Source: Shouchella rhizosphaerae (GTDB lineage Bacteria; Bacillota; Bacilli; Bacillales; Bacillaceae_D). Taken from it: a stretch of 64,000 bases of DNA. The notes below the pieces were generated by a model. That model ran no database searches and was not told the DNA's origin. It worked only from the letters and a program-made list of their open reading frames with translations. Positions 35,490 through 45,075 of this stretch are shown here, one piece after another; position 1 is the stretch's first letter; the number at the start of each line of letters is the position of its first letter. A program made the translations under genes and the position numbers. The stretch spans positions 350,380 through 414,379 of the forward strand of contig NZ_FRBS01000004.1 of NCBI RefSeq assembly GCF_900142675.1. Reading direction: 5' to 3'.

Positions 35490-37040
35490 ATGTTTACCCC
35501 TTATAAGCATGAACCATTTACTGATTTTACAATTGAGGCAAACAAACAAGAACTGCTTACAGCGATTAAGCAAGTGGAGGCGAACCTAGGCGGTCATTAC
35601 CCATTGGTCATTAATGGCGAACGCGTTGAGACGGATGACACGATTTCATCTTATAACCCGGCGAACAAACAAGAATTGATTGGTACGACAGGCAAAGCGA
35701 CAAAAGCGCATGCCGAGCAAGCGATTGAGGCCGCCAGCACTGCGTTTGAATCATGGAGAACGGTAGCGCCTGCAGAACGCGCCAATATTCTTGTCCGCGC
35801 AGCAGCAATTGTGCGCCGCCGCAAACATGAATTTACGGCGCTGCTCATAAAAGAAGCCGGAAAACCTTGGAAAGAAGCCGATGCAGACACTGCTGAAGGC
35901 ATTGATTTTATGGAATATTATGCCCGGCAAATGGTTGAATTAGCCGAAGGAAAGTCTGTTCACAGCCGGGAAGGCGAACTAAACCGCTATATTTATACAC
36001 CAACTGGCGTTACCGTTGTTATTTCACCTTGGAACTTTGCGTTTGCGATTATGGCAGGCACAACGGTAGCTCCTCTTGTCACTGGCAATACCGTGTTGCT
36101 TAAACCTGCAAGCACAACACCGGTGGTTGCTGCTAAATTTGTCGAAGTGTTAGAAGAAGCTGGCGTTCCGAAAGGGGTTATTAACTTCGTCCCTGGAAGC
36201 GGCAGTGAAGTAGGCGATTACCTTGTTGAACATCCTAAAACCGCGCTTATCACATTTACAGGTTCACGGGATGTCGGCGTCCGCTTGTATGAAAAAGCGG
36301 CAATCGTCCAAGCCGGACAAAACCATTTGAAACGTGTGATCGTGGAGATGGGCGGGAAAGACACGGTCGTCGTTGACAATGAAGCCGATATTGACACGGC
36401 GGTTGAAGCAATCGTTATTTCCGCATTTGGCTTCTCTGGACAAAAGTGTTCAGCGGGCTCACGCGCAGTCATCCATGAGGACCTTTATGACGAGGTTGTC
36501 GCAAAAGTAGTGGAAAAAACAGAAGCGCTTACCGTTGGCAACCCGGCAGATGCGACGAACTATTATATGGGGCCTGTCATTGACCAAGCGGCATTTGACA
36601 AGATTACAGGTTATATTGAAATTGGCAAATCCGAAGGGAAACTAGTTGCTGGCGGCAAAAGCGACGATGCAGAAGGTTACTTCATTCACCCAACCGTTTT
36701 TGCCGATGTTGATCCAAAAGCGCGGATCATGCAGGAAGAAATTTTCGGCCCTGTCTTAGCCATTAGCAAGGCGTCGACATTTGCTGAAGCGCTCGAAATT
36801 GCCAACAATACAGAATACGGGCTAACTGGGGCTGTAATAACAAATAACCGCGCAAAAATCGAGCAGGCTAAACAGGATTTCCACGTCGGAAACCTTTACT
36901 TTAACCGTAACTGCACAGGGGCGATTGTAGGCTACCATCCATTCGGTGGCTTTAAAATGTCAGGTACCGACTCAAAAGCAGGCGGACCAGATTACCTTAC
37001 TCTCCATATGCAAGCTAAAACCATTTCAGAAATGTTTTAA
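35490..37040 (+). CDS. rocA: 1-pyrroline-5-carboxylate dehydrogenase
   Basis: A 516-residue aldehyde dehydrogenase of the RocA/PutC type: [55 protein letters not shown], catalytic Glu in [14 protein letters not shown], catalytic Cys in [14 protein letters not shown]. It oxidises P5C to glutamate, the second step of proline catabolism and the end of the arginine/ornithine route. AAGGAGG precedes the ATG. The sigma-54 promoter and the nearby sigma-54 activator explain its control; it ends at a strong terminator. Confidence 0.95.
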   Translation: MFTPYKHEPFTDFTIEANKQELLTAIKQVEANLGGHYPLVINGERVETDDTISSYNPANKQELIGTTGKATKAHAEQAIEAASTAFESWRTVAPAERANILVRAAAIVRRRKHEFTALLIKEAGKPWKEADADTAEGIDFMEYYARQMVELAEGKSVHSREGELNRYIYTPTGVTVVISPWNFAFAIMAGTTVAPLVTGNTVLLKPASTTPVVAAKFVEVLEEAGVPKGVINFVPGSGSEVGDYLVEHPKTALITFTGSRDVGVRLYEKAAIVQAGQNHLKRVIVEMGGKDTVVVDNEADIDTAVEAIVISAFGFSGQKCSAGSRAVIHEDLYDEVVAKVVEKTEALTVGNPADATNYYMGPVIDQAAFDKITGYIEIGKSEGKLVAGGKSDDAEGYFIHPTVFADVDPKARIMQEEIFGPVLAISKASTFAEALEIANNTEYGLTGAVITNNRAKIEQAKQDFHVGNLYFNRNCTGAIVGYHPFGGFKMSGTDSKAGGPDYLTLHMQAKTISEMF

Positions 37041-37080
37041 CTGCTCCTTTGAGAGAGGTTATCGACTTTGTCAACAACCT

Positions 37081-37115
37081 TAGACACAATCTTGAACAGA
37101 TTGTGTCTATTTTTT
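37081..37115 (+). terminator. Terminator of rocA
   Basis: TAGACACAATCT (37081-37092) pairs with AGATTGTGTCTA (37098-37109), followed by TTTTTTG. Confidence 0.88.
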
Positions 37116-37150
37116 GTTTATACACTTTTGTCTATTTAGACAGTTACCGC

Positions 37151-38686
37151 TTACAATTTGTAGTGTTTTAATTTATTGTATAACGTTGCCCGTGAAATGC
37201 CTAACAGTTTTGCAGCAGCTGATTTGTTGCCATATGTTTTTTCTAGCGCATTGATGATTTCGATTCGCTCGTCTTTTTTTGGCTTGTCTTTTGAAGCCAA
37301 CGGCATGTGTTTCAATTTCTGTTGGTACGATTCAGGCAAATGGTACCAATGAACGGACCCTTCGTGGTCGCCGTTCAAAATCACAATTCGTTCGATTAAA
37401 TTTCGCAATTGGCGAATGTTTCCTTCCCATTTCTGCGTCCTAAGCGCGTATAGTACTTCTGGATCCAATTTAGGCACCGGTTTTTCATAGCGCTGGGCAA
37501 ATTCCTGTAAAAAAGATTGGACGAGCTCAGGTAAATCTTCTATGCGCTCTCTTAAAGGCGGAATGGAAATGGAAATGACATGGAGACGATAGTAAAAATC
37601 TTCACGAAAACGGCCTTCCGCAACCATCTTTTCTAAATCACGGTTCGTTGCCGCCACAATACGGACATCAAGCGGAATCGCTTCATGCCCGCCTACTCGG
37701 TAGTACGCTCGTTCTTCCAGCACACGCAACAGCTTTACTTGCAATTCAGCAGGCATTTCTCCAACTTCGTCAAGAAATAGCGTGCCTCCTTTGGCTGCAT
37801 CGAGTTTTCCCTTTTTGCCACCTTTGGCGGCACCAGTAAAGGCGCCTTGCACATAGCCAAATAATTCGCTTTCAAATAACGCTGCAGGAATGGCGCCGCA
37901 ATTAATGGCAATAAACGGTTTTTCTGCTCTGTCACTTGCCTGGTGGATGCCCTCCGCGAACAGTTCCTTGCCAACGCCGCTTTCGCCTGTAATTAAAACA
38001 TTCGCCGTTGTTTTTGCCACTTTAGAGGCAAGATGGATGGCCCGCCTAATCGGTTCACTGCGCCCGATGATTTTCTGAAAAGGTTCATCTTCGCTAGTCG
38101 TATTCAAATGATGCAAAGACGCGGTTTTAGACGATAATTCTTCATTTAAGCGAACCACATCTGTAATGTCCCGTTCGATCGAGAGGCCGCCGACGCACGC
38201 TTCTCCTTCAAATACTGGAACCGTATTCACTATGACATGCAAGCCAGGCTTCGGCTGGTTGTATTGATGGACGACTGGTTGTTTATCTTTCATAACGGAC
38301 CAAAGCACGAGCGCTTCCTCATCAAAGTAATCGCGCAAAGGCTTGCCGGCAATAGCACAGCTTGTTAACGCATACAATTGTTCTGATTTGGCGTTAATTT
38401 GGATAATCCGCTGTTCTTCATCAACCATGGTGACTGCGTCATCCATCGCTTCCATCATTGTTTGTAAAAAGGCATTTGTGCGCTTTAGCTCTTCCAGCAA
38501 AACATTGGCCAACACTTGTTTTTTGACAATCCCAACCACGTTGTTCATGTGATCTACCGTATAAATGTCTTTTGGTTCTAACAACGGCGGCAACTGTGCA
38601 ATCAATGTGTCTTCAGGCAGCCGCCACTCGCTGTTTTTTGGTTGATCGGCAATTGGCACCGCCACATCTTTAAGAGATCTACGCAA
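37151..38686 (-). CDS. Sigma-54-dependent transcriptional activator of proline/arginine catabolism
   Basis: A 511-residue enhancer-binding protein. Residues 1-75 include a partial CBS-like stretch (VDHMNNVVGIVKKQVLANVLLEE); a PAS domain spans about 80-190; the AAA+ core has Walker A GESGVGKE, the sigma-54 contact loop ESELFGYVQGAFTGA and Walker B GGTLFLDEVGEMP; a Fis-type helix-turn-helix closes it (NKSAAAKLLGISRATLYNKL). A GTG at 38695 almost touches AAAGGAG; the TTG at 38686 is 10 bases away and preferred. It lies between rocA and putB, both with sigma-54 promoters, so it very likely activates both. The ligand is probably proline, P5C or an arginine product; this is inferred. Confidence 0.9.
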   Translation of the reverse strand: MRRSLKDVAVPIADQPKNSEWRLPEDTLIAQLPPLLEPKDIYTVDHMNNVVGIVKKQVLANVLLEELKRTNAFLQTMMEAMDDAVTMVDEEQRIIQINAKSEQLYALTSCAIAGKPLRDYFDEEALVLWSVMKDKQPVVHQYNQPKPGLHVIVNTVPVFEGEACVGGLSIERDITDVVRLNEELSSKTASLHHLNTTSEDEPFQKIIGRSEPIRRAIHLASKVAKTTANVLITGESGVGKELFAEGIHQASDRAEKPFIAINCGAIPAALFESELFGYVQGAFTGAAKGGKKGKLDAAKGGTLFLDEVGEMPAELQVKLLRVLEERAYYRVGGHEAIPLDVRIVAATNRDLEKMVAEGRFREDFYYRLHVISISIPPLRERIEDLPELVQSFLQEFAQRYEKPVPKLDPEVLYALRTQKWEGNIRQLRNLIERIVILNGDHEGSVHWYHLPESYQQKLKHMPLASKDKPKKDERIEIINALEKTYGNKSAAAKLLGISRATLYNKLKHYKL

Positions 38687-38799
38687 CAGAGTCACACTCC
38701 TTTACGGATTTATCCGTTATACACAATTGTCTTATTGTCTTTTATTTTAGACGAACCTGGCCAATAAACAATCTTTTTTTCTTCGCGTATTTTTCATTA

Positions 38800-38817
38800 T
38801 TGGCACATTTCTTGCAT
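38800..38817 (+). promoter_or_regulatory. Sigma-54 promoter of putB
   Basis: TTGGCACATTTCTTGCAT is an exact -24/-12 match, 41 bases before the proline dehydrogenase start. Upstream, TTGTCT and AGACGAA words (about 38728-38758) could be part of an activator site. Confidence 0.93.
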
Positions 38818-38857
38818 TGTTATTAGCAACTTCACATTTCAATAGGAGGAATCATCG

Positions 38858-39775
38858 ATGGTTCTAGATCAACCGCTTCGTTCATTCTTTATGCAGCTTG
38901 CTAAAAGCAAACCATTAAATAAAGCAGCTAAAAAATGGGGATTAAAATTTGGCGCGCGGCAATTCGTCGCTGGACAAACACTGGAAGAAGCGATGGCCAC
39001 AGTTATTGATTTAAATAACAAAGGCCTAGTTTGTACATTAGACCATTTAGGCGAATTCGTCACCGAAGAACAAGAAGCGCTTGACTCAACAGAAGCATGC
39101 TTAGACGTCCTACGCGCCATTAATGAAACAGGGGCTGACTGCAACCTTTCCCTCAAACTGACGCAGCTTGGCCTTGATATTGATGAATCGTTCTGCCTCA
39201 AAAACATGAAACGGATTGTCCAGACGGCACGTAGCTTCGGAATTTTCGTCCGAATCGATATGGAGGATTATGCGCACTGCGAACAAACTTTGCGTATTTT
39301 AGAGAAACTCAGGAATGAATACGACGGCGTTGGCACTGTCATCCAAGCTTACTTGCACCGAGCAGAAGAAGACGTCCGCTCGTTAAAAGGCGTTCCTCTC
39401 CGCCTCGTTAAAGGGGCTTACAAAGAATCAGCAGAAGTGGCATTACAAGAAAAGGCCCTTATCGATGAAAACTATTTCAACATTATTCGTCTTCACCTTG
39501 ATAACGGTTCGTATACGGCGATTGCCAGCCACGACCACCATATTATTGAAAAAGTTAAAACGTATGCGGCGGAAAACCGCATTCCTAAAAGTCAGTTTGA
39601 ATTTCAAATGCTTTATGGTTTTCGCGAAACGCTACAAAAGGAACTGCTCGAACAAGGCTACAAAGTCCGGTTATACGTGCCTTTTGGAACCGATTGGTTC
39701 GGTTACTTCATGCGCCGCCTTGCCGAACGTCCGCAAAATATTGCCTTTGTTTTGCGGGGGTTCTTTTCAAAATGA
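38858..39775 (+). CDS. putB: Proline dehydrogenase
   Basis: A 305-residue monofunctional proline dehydrogenase with the FAD-binding TIM barrel. It shows CNLSLKLTQLGLDID, FVRIDMEDYAHCEQTL, VIQAYLHRAEEDV, RLVKGAYKES, ASHDHHIIEK, FEFQMLYGFRE and the C-terminal YVPFGTDWFGYFMRRLAERPQN that contacts proline. It oxidises proline to P5C, which RocA converts to glutamate. AGGAGG precedes the ATG. Transcription starts at the sigma-54 promoter and ends at the terminator just after the stop. Confidence 0.95.
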   Translation: MVLDQPLRSFFMQLAKSKPLNKAAKKWGLKFGARQFVAGQTLEEAMATVIDLNNKGLVCTLDHLGEFVTEEQEALDSTEACLDVLRAINETGADCNLSLKLTQLGLDIDESFCLKNMKRIVQTARSFGIFVRIDMEDYAHCEQTLRILEKLRNEYDGVGTVIQAYLHRAEEDVRSLKGVPLRLVKGAYKESAEVALQEKALIDENYFNIIRLHLDNGSYTAIASHDHHIIEKVKTYAAENRIPKSQFEFQMLYGFRETLQKELLEQGYKVRLYVPFGTDWFGYFMRRLAERPQNIAFVLRGFFSK

Positions 39776-39780
39776 CTTAA

Positions 39781-39814
39781 GCCTCCAAGAAAGAGGACAC
39801 CCTTTCTTGGAGGC
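39781..39814 (+). terminator. Terminator of putB
   Basis: GCCTCCAAGAAAG (39781-39793) pairs with CTTTCTTGGAGGC (39802-39814); CCTTCTCTT follows. Confidence 0.78.
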
Positions 39815-39864
39815 CCTTCTCTTAGTGGCAAGCACCTAACCAGCTAACGTGCTATTATTTTTTG

Positions 39865-40680
39865 TTAACACCCTAACGCGAAATGGTGCAGCGTAATTTC
39901 AGGGCGGCTTCCAAGGCGGATATTTAACCCTGTTTGTCCTAAACCTTCACTAATATAAAACGGTTGTCCTTTATGGTGATGCAACCCTTTTACCATTTTC
40001 AAACGTACTAATTTTCCCATTTTCACAAGGTGATAAGGCTTTGGCCAATGGATTTGCCCGCCATGAAAATGACCAGCAAGCAAATAATCAAACGAGACAT
40101 GATCCATATCAAGGACAATGTTCGGATCATGGGTCAATACGAGGTTATATCCATTGGCTACGCCATTAAATGCTTTGTCTATATCCTCTCGGTTAGATCC
40201 AGCATCATCAATGCCGATAATATTTAACCGTTTCCCGTCGATCATGATCGCCTCATTTTCGTTTTGCATCGTCTTACAACCATGCTTTTCTAATACTTCC
40301 TTCAGGGCTTGAAAATCAGGGTTCTTCAACCAATAATCGTGATTGCCAAATACAGCATACATCCCATAGAGCGGCCTTAATCGGCTGAACATCTTCAAGT
40401 ATGGAATCATTTTCGGAATGCTTTTCTTGCGGTCTGCGAAGTCACCCGTTAAAGCAATTAAGTCTATCCGCTTATGGCGCAATTTTTCATAAAGCTGGTC
40501 AGGAGTGACGGAAATCCGTTCAAGATGCATATCAGAAATATGCAGGACGCATAAGGAATGGTTAGCCTCCCGATCCGACTCAGATGCAGAAACCGTGTTG
40601 ACTACAAAATGTTGCGTGTTTTTGTAGCCTCTATAAAAAAGCAAAATAACCAATATCGCTAATAGTGTAAAAATAATCAC
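39865..40680 (-). CDS. Membrane-anchored metallophosphoesterase (YkuE-like)
   Basis: A 271-residue protein with an N-terminal membrane segment (IIFTLLAILVILLFY) and a calcineurin-type metallophosphoesterase domain: HISDMHLE, LTGDFAD, FGNHDYW, LTHDPN and LAGHFHGGQIHWP, the full metal-ligand series. YkuE-type enzymes act at the membrane or wall; the substrate is unknown. The frame extends to 40833, but the GTG at 40680 is 7 bases after AGAGGAGG and starts the membrane segment properly, so it is chosen. It is divergent from the YhcN-type gene. Confidence 0.85.
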   Translation of the reverse strand: MIIFTLLAILVILLFYRGYKNTQHFVVNTVSASESDREANHSLCVLHISDMHLERISVTPDQLYEKLRHKRIDLIALTGDFADRKKSIPKMIPYLKMFSRLRPLYGMYAVFGNHDYWLKNPDFQALKEVLEKHGCKTMQNENEAIMIDGKRLNIIGIDDAGSNREDIDKAFNGVANGYNLVLTHDPNIVLDMDHVSFDYLLAGHFHGGQIHWPKPYHLVKMGKLVRLKMVKGLHHHKGQPFYISEGLGQTGLNIRLGSRPEITLHHFALGC

Positions 40681-40851
40681 GGAACGTCCTCCTCTATACA
40701 TCAAGTATAGAAAATTTAACGACGCGTTGTTACCTGCAATTATTGGCATGGCCCCCATAATCGCCCAACAAAACAACCTTCTCATTTTCCAGTGAATAAT
40801 AGGCAAACAATCATCACATCCTACCAGTACCAAGATTAGGAGGGATAATTG

Positions 40852-41355
40852 ATGAATCGTATCAAACAGTTTTCTGCTATTTGTCTCATAGGCCTCGTCT
40901 TAACGGGTTGTGGCATGGCTCAAAACAACAATGATCGTGACCAGCAAGTGGACGACAATGACAACAGAGAAACAGAAACACGCCAACAAGGGTATGATGA
41001 TAACGCCGGGCCGGTAGAAGATCGCCTAGAGGTCGCTGATGAAACAGCTGAACGCGTGGCCGAACTCGATGAAGTGGAAAGGGCTAACGTTCTTATTGCT
41101 GGGGATAATGCCTATGTTGCTGTGATGATGACCGATCGCGGCGAAGATGAAGTCACAGAGGAGTTAAAAGAGAAAATCGCTGAACAAGTTAGGAAAACAG
41201 ATGAAAATATGAACAATGTCTATGTCTCTTCAAACCCTGACTTTGTTGAACGAGCAAGGGATTATACAGACCGCATAAATAATGGAGAGCCTGTGAAAGG
41301 GTTTGTTGACGAGTTTAATGAAACCATTCGACGAATCTTTCCAAATGCAAAGTAA
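40852..41355 (+). CDS. YhcN/YlaJ-family sporulation lipoprotein
   Basis: A 167-residue lipoprotein: signal peptide with lipobox LTGC near residue 19, an Asn/Asp/Gln-rich linker, then the YhcN/YlaJ domain (DRLEVADETAERVAELDEVERANVLIAGDNAYVAVMM, ... VYVSSNPDFVERARDYTDRINNGEPVKGFVDEFNETIRRIFP). Family members are forespore or spore-inner-membrane lipoproteins that affect germination, implying a spore former. The ATG at 40852 is 7 bases after AGGAGGG. A terminator follows the stop. Confidence 0.88.
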   Translation: MNRIKQFSAICLIGLVLTGCGMAQNNNDRDQQVDDNDNRETETRQQGYDDNAGPVEDRLEVADETAERVAELDEVERANVLIAGDNAYVAVMMTDRGEDEVTEELKEKIAEQVRKTDENMNNVYVSSNPDFVERARDYTDRINNGEPVKGFVDEFNETIRRIFPNAK

Positions 41356-41369
41356 TACGTTTAACAACA

Positions 41370-41407
41370 CAACCGGCGTTTCCTGTTGAGATGCCGGTTG
41401 TCTTTCT
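41370..41407 (+). terminator. Terminator after the YhcN-type gene
   Basis: CAACCGGC (41370-41377) pairs with GCCGGTTG (41393-41400); TCTTTCTT follows. Confidence 0.75.
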
Positions 41408-41437
41408 TCCCTTAACGATTTAAAGGAGTGCGCTCGT

Positions 41438-43027
41438 ATGAAGAAAAAGCTCTTATTTGTGTTTTTAATCGTGTTCTTGCTAGCTGCCGTTTCGATCATT
41501 GGATTACACACTCCCGCCAAAAACATCAATCAGCACCATGCTAGCAACAAGCAAGGCAAACCTGTCATCCTCTTATTGGTTGATTCGCTCATGGACGAGC
41601 CATTGCAAAAAGCAGTGGCGGACGGAAATGCTCCAGCTTTTGAGTTTCTCATCAACAATGGCCGTTACTACACTGATTTGGTTAGTTCGTATCCAACAAT
41701 GTCTGTGACCATTGACAGCACTTTGCTTACAGGGACGTATGCAAACGGTCATCGCATTCCCGGTTTGGCCTGGTTTAAAACAGATGAAAATCGCCTTGTT
41801 AATTATGGCAGCGGCTTAAATGAAATCATCGCCCTTGGCGTCAAGCAAGTCACAACTGATAGCATGCTTCATTTAAACCAAAAGCATTTAAACAAACAGA
41901 CGGCAACGATTTATGAAGAACTAGCTTCCCGCAACCTCAAAGCAGCATCTCTTAATGGTTTAATTTATCGAGGCCCAAAGCCGCACACATTAACGACACC
42001 TAATGGAGCAGCGTGGCTAAATATGCTGCCGAAAACGATTCAAACACAAGGGCCATCGTTGTTGTCAATGGGGGCGTTTTCCCATTTTAGTCCGAAAAAC
42101 GATCTTCAGTTATGGAAATCAGCTGGATTAACAGATACAGCGACCGCAAATGAGTTAGTCTATCTTATCGAGCAAAACCAACTGCCTGCTTTTACGCTCG
42201 CTTACTTCCCTGAATTGGATAAACAAGTCCACAAACACGGCTCGATGGCAGTGAAAGGCATTGTACAAGTTGACAAAGAGCTGCAAACGATTTTAAACAC
42301 GTATCGATCTTGGGAAGAAGCAATGGAACAAGCGATCTGGATTGTTTGTGGGGATAGTGGTCAAGCCGATATTTTGGCTGATGGGCAAACAGCAGAAATT
42401 GACATTAATCAGCTATTGTCTCAGTTTACCGTTTGGAATGCTGGTGAAGAGGCGTCTCCAGCATCTTTTCAAATCGTTCCTGCCCTTAACGCGCGCATGA
42501 CTTATTTGCATTTGCTTGATGAGCAACTTTCCTACTTAGAAGTAGCAGCAAAATTAACAGCCGACTCACGAATCGGCTTTGTTGCCTGGAGCGAAAATGG
42601 CATCAATTATGTCTCTTCTCCAAAGTCAAACGAGCTGTTTACCTTTTCTCCCAACGGCGACTATACAGACCCTTACCAACAAACTTGGTCGATCGATGGG
42701 GATGAGACAATTTTAGGTCTTACAACAAATGACCAAAATGACATACAGTTCGATGACTACCCCGATGCCCTGGCAAGGCTCCACGGCGCCCTCCATTCAC
42801 ACGATGGCCGCTTTTTAATTGCAGATGCTCTTCCAGGCTATGAATTTATCGCAAAGCATACACCAAAACATTCAGGCGGAGCAGGCCATGGTTCTTTGCA
42901 TAAGCTTGACTCAACCATCCCATTAATCATTGCCGGCACCAGCATTGAACCCGACTATAGGCGGCTTGTAGACTTCAAACAGTGGGTCGAGGCATTAACA
43001 GATTCGCAAAGCAAAAGGATTGAGTGA
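41438..43027 (+). CDS. Membrane-anchored alkaline-phosphatase-superfamily phosphodiesterase
   Basis: A 529-residue protein with an N-terminal signal or anchor (KKKLLFVFLIVFLLAAVSIIG) and a type I phosphodiesterase/nucleotide pyrophosphatase-like domain. Metal and nucleophile region: VILLLVDSLMDEP, then SSYPTMSVTIDSTLLTGTY, where the Thr of PTMS fits the nucleophile. Later metal ligands are in YFPELDKQVHKHGS, IVCGDSGQADI and KHSGGAGHGSLHK. It probably hydrolyses phosphodiesters outside the membrane; the substrate is unknown. GGAGTGCGCTCGT precedes the ATG. Confidence 0.82.
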   Translation: MKKKLLFVFLIVFLLAAVSIIGLHTPAKNINQHHASNKQGKPVILLLVDSLMDEPLQKAVADGNAPAFEFLINNGRYYTDLVSSYPTMSVTIDSTLLTGTYANGHRIPGLAWFKTDENRLVNYGSGLNEIIALGVKQVTTDSMLHLNQKHLNKQTATIYEELASRNLKAASLNGLIYRGPKPHTLTTPNGAAWLNMLPKTIQTQGPSLLSMGAFSHFSPKNDLQLWKSAGLTDTATANELVYLIEQNQLPAFTLAYFPELDKQVHKHGSMAVKGIVQVDKELQTILNTYRSWEEAMEQAIWIVCGDSGQADILADGQTAEIDINQLLSQFTVWNAGEEASPASFQIVPALNARMTYLHLLDEQLSYLEVAAKLTADSRIGFVAWSENGINYVSSPKSNELFTFSPNGDYTDPYQQTWSIDGDETILGLTTNDQNDIQFDDYPDALARLHGALHSHDGRFLIADALPGYEFIAKHTPKHSGGAGHGSLHKLDSTIPLIIAGTSIEPDYRRLVDFKQWVEALTDSQSKRIE

Positions 43028-43090
43028 TCACTGCTTAGATGGACGTTGGAACAAGGACAAAATCACCAATCGCTGGCCAACGGTTCGCAA

Positions 43091-43333
43091 TCATTTGATC
43101 GTTCTTAAATCGGCAGCAAAAAAAGCGGCAAAAAGGGATAACAACAAAATTGTGCCAAATGTTAAGACGTCACGAGTGCCACTGCTCACTACTTCTATAA
43201 GTACGACACCACTTATTAACATGCAAAAGAAACTGGCCAAATAATTGGACTTTATTGTGTGTCTACCAAATACAGCGACAATAAAAGCAATGACACTTAT
43301 CGAGGCAATGATTAGTATTCCTATAGTAGCCAC
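43091..43333 (-). CDS. Small hydrophobic membrane protein, unknown
   Basis: An 80-residue protein with three hydrophobic segments (ATIGILIIASISVIAFIVAVFG, SNYLASFFCMLISGVVLIEVV and TFGTILLLSLFAAFFAA). The start is a GTG about 11 bases after AAAGGA, which is weak. No family was recognised. It lies alone between the phosphodiesterase and the purine permease. Confidence 0.5.
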   Translation of the reverse strand: MATIGILIIASISVIAFIVAVFGRHTIKSNYLASFFCMLISGVVLIEVVSSGTRDVLTFGTILLLSLFAAFFAADLRTIK

Positions 43334-43527
43334 TAATACATCATTCCTTTAAAAGTTGGGTACCTAAAAACATACGATACTGTCGCAGTTAACAATAACA
43401 ATGGAAAAACGATCACTCAACCATTTAGACAGTTTAAGAGTTATTACGACAAATATAGTTTTCATTCGGCAAATGAGTTAACCACCTTATCAAGAGAAAA
43501 CAAAAAACTCCTCCTTACCTCTATAGC

Positions 43528-43555
43528 AAAAAAGCTGGCGACAGAGCGCCAGCTT
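43528..43555 (-). terminator. Terminator of the purine permease gene
   Basis: AAGCTGGCG (43532-43540) pairs with CGCCAGCTT (43547-43555); TTTTTTGCT follows on the minus strand. Confidence 0.85.
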
Positions 43556-43561
43556 TCTTGC

Positions 43562-44863
43562 TTAATGATGGAGAAAACCTAAATAGACGATAAACACGAC
43601 AAACAGTAAATACATAAGTGGGTGGAGTTCTTTTCCTCGCCCTTTTACTACCATCGTAATCGGGTAAAGCACAAACCCAAGAGCAATACCAGTGGCAATG
43701 CTGTACGTAAGCGGCATGGTGACAACTGTGAAGAAGACAGGGATCGCTATCTCCATTTTGTTCCAATCGATAAAACGCAATGATGTCGCCATCATGACGC
43801 CAACGATAATTAATGCCGGAGCAGTCACATGGCCTGTAATGATGCTAAGCAACGGCGAGAAAAACAGAGCGACGACAAACAGCAATCCTGTAAAAATAGC
43901 CGTTAGCCCTGTGCGCCCTCCGACAGCAACGCCTGATGTGGATTCGACGTAAGCAGTTGTTGTCGATGTCCCGAGCAATGAGCCAATGGTCGTAGCGCTC
44001 GCATCGGCAAACAACGCTCTGCCCGCACGTGGAAGTTTGTTGTTCTTTACAAAGCCTGCTTGAGTGGCAACGGCAAATAAAGTGCCTGCTGTATCGAAAA
44101 AGACAACGAATAAGAGCGTTAACACAACACCAACCATTTGCACAGTAAACACTTCATTTTGCCAATCTACTTGGAATGCTTGTAAAAACGTCGGTGCGAT
44201 GCTTGGCGGAGCACTAACGACGCCTGTTAATGTCGTAAAACCAGTAATGACACCGACGATTGCAGTAATCGCCAACCCATAGAACACCGCACCCTTAAAG
44301 CCGAGGACGACAAAAATAATCGTAACGACAATCCCAAAAACAGCAAGCAAAGGGCCAGGAGCTGACAAATCGCCAAGCGCCACAAAGGTGGCGGGGTCGC
44401 TTACGATAATCTCTGCATTTTTAAAGCCAATAAAGGCAATAAACAACCCAATCCCTGCACCGGCTGCGTATTTTAATTCTTCTGGAATCGCATCAATGAT
44501 TTTTTCACGGATTTTAAAAACGGTGATGCCAAGGAAAATGACACCTGAGAAAAATACGGCAAGAAGCGCAGCCTGCCAAGATAAGCCCATGCCAATGACA
44601 GCAGAAAAAGCAAAAAAGGCATTCAGTCCCATTCCAGGTGCAAGGGCGATTGGGTAATTGGCAACGAGCCCCATAATGATAGAACCAGTCATTGCTGCAA
44701 GTGCTGTCGCAACAAACACTGCCCCAACGTTCATTCCCGCTGCCCCAAGAATATCAGGGTTGACAAACAAGATGTACGCCATCGCAAGAAACGTGGTGAA
44801 CCCAGCTAGCAGTTCTTGCTTAACAGACGTCCCATTCTCTGTAAGCTTAAAAAAACGATCCAT
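43562..44863 (-). CDS. NCS2-family purine permease (guanine/hypoxanthine type)
   Basis: A 433-residue AzgA-type NCS2 permease with about 12 membrane segments. It has GFTTFLAMAYILFVNPDIL, NYPIALAPGMGLNAFFAFS, FFDTAGTLFAVATQAGF and ATTIGSLLGTSTTTAYVESTSGVAVGGRTGLTA, all family signatures. A guanine-type riboswitch in the leader points to guanine/hypoxanthine uptake (PbuG-like). The start at 44863 follows AGGAGGAAGAAAAAG; the longer frame to 44947 would begin inside the riboswitch. Its promoter is at 45044-45072. Confidence 0.93.
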   Translation of the reverse strand: MDRFFKLTENGTSVKQELLAGFTTFLAMAYILFVNPDILGAAGMNVGAVFVATALAAMTGSIIMGLVANYPIALAPGMGLNAFFAFSAVIGMGLSWQAALLAVFFSGVIFLGITVFKIREKIIDAIPEELKYAAGAGIGLFIAFIGFKNAEIIVSDPATFVALGDLSAPGPLLAVFGIVVTIIFVVLGFKGAVFYGLAITAIVGVITGFTTLTGVVSAPPSIAPTFLQAFQVDWQNEVFTVQMVGVVLTLLFVVFFDTAGTLFAVATQAGFVKNNKLPRAGRALFADASATTIGSLLGTSTTTAYVESTSGVAVGGRTGLTAIFTGLLFVVALFFSPLLSIITGHVTAPALIIVGVMMATSLRFIDWNKMEIAIPVFFTVVTMPLTYSIATGIALGFVLYPITMVVKGRGKELHPLMYLLFVVFIVYLGFLHH

Positions 44864-44884
44864 CTTTTTCTTCCTCCTAACGCA

Positions 44885-45021
44885 AAATAACCCCAGGGAT
44901 CTTCTACCTGAGGCTGACACAAACGGCGCAACGATGTTGCGCTCCATTTATCATGCCGTAGTCAAGCCATTTACGGTGGCTCGGTAGAAACGTGCAGGCC
45001 TTATTCCTGCAATTATACGGG
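44885..45021 (-). ncRNA. Guanine-type purine riboswitch and expression platform
   Basis: Minus strand, 5' to 3': CCGTATAATT (P1 and J1/2), hairpin TGCAGG..CCTGCA, GTTTCTACCGAG (J2/3), CCACCGTAAATGG (P3) and GACTACGG closing P1. The C in GACTACG corresponds to C74, the guanine/hypoxanthine determinant. The aptamer covers about 44952-45021. Downstream a terminator forms from CCTCAGG (44913-44907) and CCTGGGG (44897-44891), followed by TTATTTT. A GGTAGAA within that hairpin is complementary to TTCTACC of J2/3 and could form the antiterminator. Confidence 0.92.
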
Positions 45022-45043
45022 TATTTTCCTATTGGACATTGTT

Positions 45044-45072
45044 AGTGTAGCAATGGTTGGGAAACGTGTCAA
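45044..45072 (-). promoter_or_regulatory. Promoter of the riboswitch/purine permease transcript
   Basis: Minus strand: -35 TTGACA (45067-45072), 17 bases, -10 TACACT (45044-45049), placed about 25 bases upstream of the riboswitch aptamer. Confidence 0.82.
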
Positions 45073-45075
45073 TAT

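Noticed and set aside
43337-43565. About 80 open codons on the plus strand (reads ..YDTVAVNNNNGKTITQ..)
   Set aside because: There is no start codon or ribosome site, and the right part is the purine-permease terminator; at most a gene fragment.
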